Shown in pieces: positions 1 through 5,406 of a stretch of 11,647 bases of DNA. The first letter of the stretch is position 1; every line of letters starts with the position of its first letter. The notes beneath the pieces are model-generated. The model was not told the origin of the DNA. It was given only the letters and a program-made list of their open reading frames with translations, and ran no database searches. Location: NCBI GenBank assembly GCA_007120555.1, contig SKNL01000253.1, forward strand, positions 1-11,647, read 5' to 3'. The translations under genes were made by a program, and so were the position numbers. The DNA comes from Balneolales bacterium (GTDB lineage Bacteria; Bacteroidota; Rhodothermia; Balneolales; Natronogracilivirgulaceae).

Positions 1-718
1 GGGTAACCATGAACATGTTACTCAGGACATCGATATAGTTCCTGATTGTGTTGTGGCTGACCTCCAGCGAAGTGCCAATCTTGCTGTAGTTTACGGTCTG
101 CCCGTTATTATTAGCCAGCATTGGCAACAACCGTCTCATTGTACGATGTGTGATCCCTGCAAATTGGGGCAGGTCGCGCTGCAGAAACGAATTGATGTAT
201 TCCAGACGCCACTCCATCGACCTCTCATTACTTTCAGCCATAAGGGAAGGATAGTAACCTCCGCGTGTCAGGTAGGTTTCCAGGCTGATGCTATCCATGA
301 CCTCAATGTATAAAAGGGGAGGAAGATGGATGTAATTGACATAACCATAGAGAGCTTTTGTCTCCTGTCCCAGTAATTCCTTTGATGCACCACCGAGCAA
401 TAGATACATGCCCGGACGTTTTTTCTCGTCTACTGTCCGTTTCAGCACGGAGAATAATTCCGGTACATGATGAATCCCGTCAATGCAGACAAGCTTGTCA
501 ATCTGGGCATCAAAGAACCAGTCCGGGTCGTCCAGCTTTTGAAGGTCTGACGGGTGTTCCAGATTAAGGTAAAGCGTCTCCCGGCCACGGATTTTTGATA
601 GCAACTGTTTCGCCAGCATGGATTTGCCGCTATGCCGGGATCCTGTAATGACAGTTACGGGTTTTGTTTGAAGTGAGCGTGCAATCTCTTTTTCAACTAA
701 TCGAGGAATATAGTCCAT
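1..718 (-). CDS. AAA+ ATPase with C-terminal DUF4143 domain, 3' end cut by the window
   Basis: No stop codon is reached before the window edge; 239 residues are visible. The start ATG (rev. comp. of 716-718) follows a GGGAGG ribosome binding site two bases upstream and gives the usual family opening MDYIPRLVEK. Residues 1-140 form the AAA_14-type ATPase core: Walker A is GSRHSGKS (26-33) and the Walker B region is KLVCIDGIHHVPEL (75-88). Residues 148-239 match DUF4143: RGGYYP (152-157), then a helical domain with a winged-helix-like stretch (NYSKIGTSLEVSHNTIRNYI, 210-229). The family normally has D-E in Walker B and an Arg in the 'LxGR' loop; here these read D80-G81 and LYGY (Tyr126), so ATP hydrolysis may be impaired. 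Such proteins are common, often duplicated accessory ATPases of poorly known function. The family call is firm; the role is unknown. Confidence 0.85.
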   Translation of the reverse strand, partial: MDYIPRLVEKEIARSLQTKPVTVITGSRHSGKSMLAKQLLSKIRGRETLYLNLEHPSDLQKLDDPDWFFDAQIDKLVCIDGIHHVPELFSVLKRTVDEKKRPGMYLLLGGASKELLGQETKALYGYVNYIHLPPLLYIEVMDSISLETYLTRGGYYPSLMAESNERSMEWRLEYINSFLQRDLPQFAGITHRTMRRLLPMLANNNGQTVNYSKIGTSLEVSHNTIRNYIDVLSNMFMVT

Positions 719-761
719 AGCCTCCCGTGGTTTGTAAAGGTTGTTTACATATTGCTCAATG

Positions 762-790
762 ATATTGCACAATCTGCTTGTTATTGTCAA
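762..790 (-). promoter_or_regulatory. Weak sigma70-like promoter candidate for the ATPase gene
   Basis: Read on the minus strand, TTGACA (785-790) is followed after 17 bases by CAATAT (762-767), about 44 bases upstream of the ATPase start. The -35 hexamer is perfect but the -10 is poor. Bacteroidota-type genomes often use a different promoter consensus, so this is only a candidate. Confidence 0.2.
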
Positions 791-903
791 GAAAAAAATC
801 AAGCGGATTTGATGCCAAAGCAAAACGAGTGCCCGGCCAGGGAAGAAAGGGAGCAGGAGTGTCGCGGGTAAAGGCGATATTGAGACGCAACAGGGGAGTT
901 CTG

Positions 904-2460
904 TCAGCTGACGCTTTTTTTATGGGTATCAGCAGCCGCTTTTCTGCAGATGGCTATCATATCGATGGTTTTTTCTTCATCGTCCAGTATGCGGGGCATT
1001 TTGGTCTGGGCGTGCAGGGACTGATGCTTTTCACGCCACTGGTACATGGCATCTTTGGTGAGATTGAGTATGACTGGCGGGTGGATGCCCATGCTCTCCC
1101 TTCGATTGTGATAGTGCCGGTTGATCTTGCGAAGACTGTCATCGAGAAGACGGGTGAATTCTTCCATGTTTTCGGGCTCTTTGACCCACTGGATAAACCA
1201 GTAATGTCTCGGTGCCCCGATGTCCGGATCGATCAGTCCGCCCATGGCAAAAACGGAAAACTTCGAATCGGTTTGCCGGGCTGCCGTATCAAGAGCGTTT
1301 TGAGCTTCATAGGACTCTATCGCCTCTCCGAAGCGGTCGAAGATCTCGGATACGCGTCCGACCACGTGAATGCGGGGCTGCTCAACATCCGAGAATTCAA
1401 TTACGTCATTGATCATGTACCGGAAGAGTCCGGAATTGCTGGTGACAACCAGGGAATAGGGGGTTCCTTTCTCAACCTGCCATGTTGGTATGGTTTTCTG
1501 TCCCTGAAGATTGTCCTTGTGCTCTTTGGGATTCGGTATCCATTCATAAAAAACGCCGTTATCAATGATGAGGCGCAGGTCCGTACGGTTCAGGTCGTCG
1601 CTGAATGCGAAGTATGATTCAGAGGCGCCGTAATTCTCGATGTAATCCATATCCAGCCCTTCGAGAAGCTGGTTGAAATGGGGGCGGTAGGTGTTCAGCG
1701 CCTCTCCACCGCAGATCAGAAGTCGCAGATTCGGCCAGATGTCACGTATGTGCTTTTTGCCGGTAATCTCCAGTGCCCGCTGAAAAAAGCGCAAAGCCCA
1801 GGACGGGATAGCCACAATTTTACGGACATCAGAGTGTACAGCACGCTCCAGGGTTCGATCGAACTTTTCCGTCCACTCTTCCCGTATCATGGTCTGGGGG
1901 GACCGGACCTGAAACAGGGAGAGCCAGCCGGGTGAAAGTTTGGCAAGGTAGGCACTGATCTCGCCCAATCGTATGTTGGATTTTGAATCGAGCCGTTCAA
2001 TATTTCCGGGCAGACTTACGTGACTGCCCATGAAGAAATGGAGGAAATTCGGGTTCTGTTTGATGTAGGAAATGATGACCTTTCGCATGAAGCGCTGGTC
2101 GCTCCGAAGCCGGTCTTCACTCAACGGAATGTGCTTGCCCTTACCTGTAGTGCCTGCAGATACGGCAAAATTCTGGATTTTGTTCGGCCAAAGAAGATAC
2201 TGTTCTCCTTTTTTCAACCGCTCAATGTACGGCTCGATATCTTCATAGGTAACCATGGGTACCTTACGGACGTACTCATCGAAACCGGTTATTTTCGAAA
2301 AACGGTATCGTTTCCCATATTCGGTCTGAGCCCCTTTGCGGAGCATGTAAGCCAGTACCTTCTTCTGTGCCGTTTCAACCGATGCAGGCATGGTGAAATG
2401 CGTAAAAGGATTATTTCCGTTTTTCAACAGGAGTCCATGGGAGGTTCTTTTCACCAACAT
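904..2460 (-). CDS. GH3 family protein (acyl-acid adenylating / amido synthetase fold)
   Basis: This 518-residue protein is close to the usual length of bacterial GH3 proteins. GH3 enzymes belong to the adenylate-forming superfamily; plant members adenylate a carboxylic acid and join it to an amino acid, while most bacterial members have no assigned substrate. Visible motifs, in order: the core helix and TEYGKRY (46-52), the P-loop-like nucleotide motif SAGTTGKGKHIPLS (101-114), YGASESYFAF (277-286), GLFRYMINDVIEF (344-356), GRVSEIFDRFGEAI (368-381), and a C-terminal KMPRIL (487-492) whose Lys487 is a candidate catalytic lysine. It is probably cytoplasmic, with no signal peptide. The start at 2460 overlaps the citrate synthase gene by 50 bases. 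An ATG at 2391 (residue 24) would leave a 19-base gap, but residues 16-35 resemble the family's N-terminal helix, so I keep the longer form. Neither start has a clear ribosome binding site, which fits translational coupling. Confidence 0.9.
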   Translation of the reverse strand: MLVKRTSHGLLLKNGNNPFTHFTMPASVETAQKKVLAYMLRKGAQTEYGKRYRFSKITGFDEYVRKVPMVTYEDIEPYIERLKKGEQYLLWPNKIQNFAVSAGTTGKGKHIPLSEDRLRSDQRFMRKVIISYIKQNPNFLHFFMGSHVSLPGNIERLDSKSNIRLGEISAYLAKLSPGWLSLFQVRSPQTMIREEWTEKFDRTLERAVHSDVRKIVAIPSWALRFFQRALEITGKKHIRDIWPNLRLLICGGEALNTYRPHFNQLLEGLDMDYIENYGASESYFAFSDDLNRTDLRLIIDNGVFYEWIPNPKEHKDNLQGQKTIPTWQVEKGTPYSLVVTSNSGLFRYMINDVIEFSDVEQPRIHVVGRVSEIFDRFGEAIESYEAQNALDTAARQTDSKFSVFAMGGLIDPDIGAPRHYWFIQWVKEPENMEEFTRLLDDSLRKINRHYHNRRESMGIHPPVILNLTKDAMYQWREKHQSLHAQTKMPRILDDEEKTIDMIAICRKAAADTHKKSVS

Positions 2461-3574
2461 ACAGCTGCCGTGGACGTATCAGGCGGTTATGGGCGGCCTG
2501 TTCGATGTAGTGGGCCGTCCAGCCGGTAATTCGGCTCATGGAAAAGATACATGTGAAAAGATCGGGTTTGATTCCCATGGAATAATACACCGTTGCTGAG
2601 AAGAAATCCACATTGGGGTCAATTCCCTTCTCTTTTTTCATGACCTCCGTGATCTTTTCCGACCATTCGTACAGGTAGACACTGTCGGTTTCTTCAGCAA
2701 GGGACTTGGCCATGGTTTGAAGATGTTTGGCTCTTGGATCAACGGTACGATAAACGCGATGACCGAAACCCATTACTTTTTTTCGTTCGGCCAGCCGTTC
2801 TTTGATGTATGCTTCAACGTCAGCATCTTTGTCCAGCTTGAGCAGCATTTTCATTACTGCTGCATTGGCACCTCCATGCAAGGGCCCCTTCAGGGAGCCA
2901 ATGGCGCCGGTGACGGCAGAGTAGATGTCGGACTGGGTCGAACAGATTGACCGGGCAGTAAACGTGGACGCGTTCATCCCATGCTCGGCGTGGATGATCA
3001 GGCAGATATCCATGGTCTTCTCGGTACTCTCACCGGGCCGCTCTCCATTGAGCATATAGAGAAAATTGTACGCAGTACTGCCATTCTTCAAAGGAGCGAT
3101 GATATTCTTGCCATCCCGGACTCTTTGGTACCCGGCTATGATTGTTGGCATTTTAGCTGTCATGCGGATAGATTTTCGCATGTTGGCGTCAGGATCATCG
3201 TCAGGCGCCTCTTCATCAAAGTCAGCCAGCATGGAGGTTGCGGTACGCAATACGGACATGGGTTCAGCATCTTTGCTGGTGCTTTTCAGATAATCGATCA
3301 CCGGCTCGGGAAGTTCACGTTCAGCAATCAGTTTTTCCTTCAAATCATCCAGCTCTGCTGCTGTTGGCAGGCGGTCGTTCCATAAAAGAAAAGCGACTTC
3401 CTCGAATGTGGCCTTCTGAGCGAGTACGTCAATATTGTAGCCCGCATAAATCAGTTCACCCTTTTCACCATCAATGGCACTTTTTGTGGAAGAGAAAGCG
3501 ACGATACCCTCCAATCCCCGATTGATATAGGGATATTTGTCAGTGTCAATGTTCTCATGAAGTTTTTTGCTCAT
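2411..3574 (-). CDS. gltA: Citrate synthase
   Basis: This enzyme condenses oxaloacetate with acetyl-CoA to give citrate, the entry step of the TCA cycle in the cytoplasm. At 387 residues it matches the short, Bacillus/archaeal-like class rather than the longer, NADH-regulated proteobacterial form. The catalytic triad is visible: His233 in GPLHGGAN (230-237), His272 in GFGHRVYRTVDPRAKHL (269-285) and Asp323 in NVDFFSATVYYSMG (321-334). The segment IIHAEHGMNASTFTAR (193-208) and the C-terminal substrate/CoA arginines (R281, R348) are also present. A weak GGAG lies five bases before the start codon. The gene leads a two-gene operon with the overlapping GH3 gene. Its upstream DNA carries a Fur-box-like sequence 17 bases before the start and an 18-bp perfect palindrome about 57 bases before it. 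2-Methylcitrate synthase is a related alternative, but no methylcitrate-cycle genes are seen nearby. Confidence 0.95.
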   Translation of the reverse strand: MSKKLHENIDTDKYPYINRGLEGIVAFSSTKSAIDGEKGELIYAGYNIDVLAQKATFEEVAFLLWNDRLPTAAELDDLKEKLIAERELPEPVIDYLKSTSKDAEPMSVLRTATSMLADFDEEAPDDDPDANMRKSIRMTAKMPTIIAGYQRVRDGKNIIAPLKNGSTAYNFLYMLNGERPGESTEKTMDICLIIHAEHGMNASTFTARSICSTQSDIYSAVTGAIGSLKGPLHGGANAAVMKMLLKLDKDADVEAYIKERLAERKKVMGFGHRVYRTVDPRAKHLQTMAKSLAEETDSVYLYEWSEKITEVMKKEKGIDPNVDFFSATVYYSMGIKPDLFTCIFSMSRITGWTAHYIEQAAHNRLIRPRQLYVGEKNLPWTPVEKRK

Positions 3575-3590
3575 AGATGCTCCGTATTTT

Positions 3591-3609
3591 GCAAATGATT
3601 ATCACTAAT
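3591..3609 (-). promoter_or_regulatory. Fur-box-like sequence upstream of citrate synthase
   Basis: The minus-strand sequence ATTAGTGATAATCATTTGC matches the E. coli Fur consensus GATAATGATAATCATTATC at 14 of 19 positions, including the whole 11-base core TGATAATCATT. It lies 16 bases before the citrate synthase start codon, where a bound repressor would block transcription. The Fur consensus in this phylum is not known to me, and AT-rich DNA can match by chance. Confidence 0.3.
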
Positions 3610-3630
3610 TCCATTAATAACCCGTGCATA

Positions 3631-3648
3631 ATAAAATCATGATTTTAT
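3631..3648. repeat. 18-bp perfect palindrome upstream of citrate synthase
   Basis: ATAAAATCATGATTTTAT is its own reverse complement with no central spacer. It lies 56 bases upstream of the citrate synthase start codon. Perfect symmetry without a loop suits a dimeric DNA-binding regulator better than an RNA hairpin. No known operator is recognised. Confidence 0.5.
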
Positions 3649-3885
3649 GAAAAAATAAAAGACGGCTTTCAGCACAGGAATTTGCTTTTTTGTTACGTGT
3701 GAATAACATTTCGTGCACCTGTGCGGTTCATTTCATCGGAAAATTCTGGTACCGCAGAGGTGATCAGGAGAGACAGGTTTACAATCATTCTGAATTCAGC
3801 TGGAATATGTGATTCTGAACAGCATTGCTATTGCAGCAAACAGCCCTTGCAAAATATCCATACCTGCAGTTTCCCGACAAGAGAT

Positions 3886-3904
3886 GATACTGATAATCGC
3901 CATC
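3886..3904 (+). promoter_or_regulatory. Second Fur-box-like sequence
   Basis: GATACTGATAATCGCCATC matches the E. coli Fur consensus at 15 of 19 positions and shares the octamer TGATAATC with the site at 3591-3609. It lies about 325 bases before the RraB-like start and 310 bases from the citrate synthase start, so it is not in an obvious promoter position for either gene. Tentative for the same reasons as the first site. Confidence 0.25.
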
Positions 3905-3932
3905 AATTTCATCAGATTATTCAAATGAAATT
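3905..3932. repeat. Inverted repeat, 8-bp arms, 12-base spacer
   Basis: AATTTCAT (3905-3912) and ATGAAATT (3925-3932) are perfect reverse complements. The repeat directly follows the second Fur-box-like sequence and is four bases from the next dyad, making a small cluster of symmetrical elements. A role in protein binding or RNA folding is possible; chance cannot be excluded in AT-rich DNA. Confidence 0.35.
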
Positions 3933-3935
3933 CAC

Positions 3936-3960
3936 AAAAGCATTGCATGCGAATGCTTTT
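3936..3960. terminator. Hairpin with flanking A and T runs, possible weak bidirectional terminator or operator
   Basis: AAAAGCATT (3936-3944) and AATGCTTTT (3952-3960) are perfect 9-bp arms around GCATGCG, which itself contains the palindrome GCATGC. The A-run before and T-run after give a terminator-like shape in both directions, but the stem is AT-rich and no gene ends nearby, so it could equally be a regulator binding site. Confidence 0.3.
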
Positions 3961-4112
3961 GGCGAACTAAAAAATGTACCTGTATCGCTCGGTGCCATAC
4001 TTCTTATCAAAACACACCCCCGGGCAAGCAGAGGTTATTAATGTAGATAAGAGCCTGAATGGATAGAAGCTGACATGCCATTGAACATGGAATCAGCATC
4101 TTTGAAAAAACC

Positions 4113-4140
4113 CATACAAAAAAAATATAAATTTTGTATG
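4113..4140. repeat. Inverted repeat CATACAAAA / TTTTGTATG
   Basis: Perfect 9-bp arms at 4113-4121 and 4132-4140 flank a 10-base A/T spacer. The final ATG of the right arm is also the start codon of a 20-codon reading frame (4138-4200). The repeat lies 89 bases upstream of the RraB-like gene, so it is a candidate operator or leader RNA structure for that operon. Confidence 0.4.
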
Positions 4141-4229
4141 AAGAAAAGAACCTTTGTAATTTGGTTTTGTCTGACTTCTAGCATTATCGATGCCAGCTAA
4201 ACGACACCTGAAAGCACATCGTTCCGATT

Positions 4230-4535
4230 ATGAAAGCAATCAATGATAAAGAGCTTTATCCTGATTTTGGTTACAGACCCGCTGAACCGGAAAGGCCGAT
4301 AGTTTTTTATATTGAAATATACGAGGAAAGTTCCGCATATTACCTGGCAGCCCGATTGCAGAAAGAGCATTGGGAAATTAATGTCATACCTGCCGGCTCC
4401 TGCTGGATTCTCCTTGCACACGCACTGGTATCACCGGATCATCAAACCATAAGTGATCTTTGTGATTATCTGTCGGACCTGTCCGAGTTCCATGGCGGAT
4501 CGTTCAAGAGATGGGAGCTGAATTCACTCTCGTAA
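4230..4535 (+). CDS. Small RraB-like (ribonuclease E inhibitor domain) protein
   Basis: This 101-residue protein has the layout of the RraB domain, known from the E. coli protein that binds RNase E and inhibits mRNA decay. A beta-rich start, IVFYIEIYEE (24-33), is followed by a helix that staggers residues (SSAYYLAARLQKEHWEINVI, 34-53), a strand with a central Trp (CWILLAHAL, 58-66), a helix (ISDLCDYLSDLSEFH, 74-88) and the closing GGSFKRWEL (89-97), matching the family's 'G(G)EYDGW' ending. No signal peptide or membrane segment is seen. The start is fixed by an in-frame TGA at 4209-4211 with no other start codon between; there is no strong ribosome binding site. It sits six bases before mazG and is probably co-transcribed with it. 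The domain call rests on pattern only, and RNase E inhibition has not been shown for such short stand-alone forms. Confidence 0.6.
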   Translation: MKAINDKELYPDFGYRPAEPERPIVFYIEIYEESSAYYLAARLQKEHWEINVIPAGSCWILLAHALVSPDHQTISDLCDYLSDLSEFHGGSFKRWELNSLS

Positions 4536-4541
4536 CGTTAC

Positions 4542-5339
4542 ATGTCCGAACCAAGAAGACCCTCCCGCAGTTTTACCGACCTCGTAGAAATCATGGCCAT
4601 CCTTCGCAGGGAATGTCCCTGGGATCGCCAACAGACACATGAATCCATCAAGGATCTGATGGTGGAGGAAATATACGAGGCTATTGAAGCAATCGACAAT
4701 GACGATCCTGCCGAACTTAAAAAAGAACTGGGAGACCTTCTGCTTCACGTGGTATTTCACACCGAAATAGCCCGTGAGTCCGGACGCTTTGAGATAGGCG
4801 ATGTCATCTACGGGATCCAGGAGAAACTCATCCGCAGACATCCCCATGTATTTGCAGATACCACCGCCGGCGATTCTGCCACGGTTGTTCGGAACTGGGA
4901 GGATCTCAAGATGAAGGAGAAAGAACGAAGTTCGGTGCTTCAGGGAGTGCCGGATACGCTTCCCGCCCTTATAAAATCGCAGCGCATGCAGGAAAAGGCA
5001 GCCGCAGTGGGATTTGACTGGAAGACCTGGGAAGAGGCATGGCCAAAACTGACAGAGGAGATCGAGGAATTCAAAAAAGCGGCACAGAAAGGGGATGAAG
5101 AGGAAAAGGCCGGGGAATTCGGCGATCTGCTATTTTCAATGGTGAATGTGGGACGACTTGCAGGGCTGAATTCCGAGGACTGCCTGCGTCTGACCAACCG
5201 AAAATTCAAGCGACGCTTCCAGTATATCGAAGAGGTGCTGAGCAAGCAGGGAAAAAACCTCAAAGATGCTACGCTGGAAGAAATGGACGCAATCTGGGAT
5301 GCGGCTAAAAAGCATTTCCAGGGAGAAAGCAGCAGCTGA
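4542..5339 (+). CDS. mazG: Nucleoside triphosphate pyrophosphohydrolase MazG
   Basis: MazG hydrolyses (d)NTPs to NMP and pyrophosphate, cleansing the nucleotide pool and, in E. coli, lowering the level of the alarmone ppGpp. At 265 residues it is full length, with the usual two tandem MazG domains. The N-terminal domain opens with the family signature CPWD (25-28) and carries the metal-binding EExxE...ExxD pattern: E42, E43, E46 in EEIYE, then E62 and D65 in KELGDLL. The linker and second domain show EKAAAVGFDW (151-160), EEIEEF (172-177) and EFGDLL (192-197, with E192 and D195). It is a soluble cytoplasmic enzyme. It follows the RraB-like gene by six bases, with the palindrome GTAACGTTAC spanning the junction (4532-4541), and has no recognisable ribosome binding site, which fits coupling to the upstream gene. 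It converges on the next gene with a 67-base gap that shows no clear terminator. Confidence 0.95.
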   Translation: MSEPRRPSRSFTDLVEIMAILRRECPWDRQQTHESIKDLMVEEIYEAIEAIDNDDPAELKKELGDLLLHVVFHTEIARESGRFEIGDVIYGIQEKLIRRHPHVFADTTAGDSATVVRNWEDLKMKEKERSSVLQGVPDTLPALIKSQRMQEKAAAVGFDWKTWEEAWPKLTEEIEEFKKAAQKGDEEEKAGEFGDLLFSMVNVGRLAGLNSEDCLRLTNRKFKRRFQYIEEVLSKQGKNLKDATLEEMDAIWDAAKKHFQGESSS

Positions 5340-5406
5340 TCCCAACCGGAAATCCGTAATCCTGAGAGAATGTCCAAGGCAATGGATCTTTAAGTGGGCC
5401 TGATGC

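Larger units (their letters stand above)
3575..4229. other. 655-bp AT-rich divergent intergenic region with dyads
   Basis: This gap separates the leftward citrate synthase operon from the rightward RraB-like/mazG pair. It is clearly more A+T-rich than the flanking genes and unusually long for this gene-dense window. It contains four inverted repeats (3631-3648, 3905-3932, 3936-3960 and 4113-4140), two sequences resembling Fur boxes (3591-3609 and 3886-3904) and a 20-codon signal-peptide-like reading frame (4138-4200). A 106-codon frame at 3721-4041 has no recognisable protein character. It should hold both divergent promoters. I see no tRNA, riboswitch or transposon ends. Confidence 0.7.

Noticed and set aside
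778..1617. A 279-codon plus-strand frame opposite the GH3 gene
   Set aside because: It is antisense to strongly conserved GH3 motifs and shows no protein family features.
3721..4041. A 106-codon open frame in the intergenic region
   Set aside because: The translation has no recognisable family, an odd mix of Cys, His and Gln, no ribosome binding site, and it runs through the two dyads at 3905-3960. Treated as non-coding.
5340..5406. Terminator between the convergent mazG and amidotransferase-like genes
   Set aside because: Only a four-base stem (CGGA-AA-TCCG) is present, with no T-run; too weak to call.
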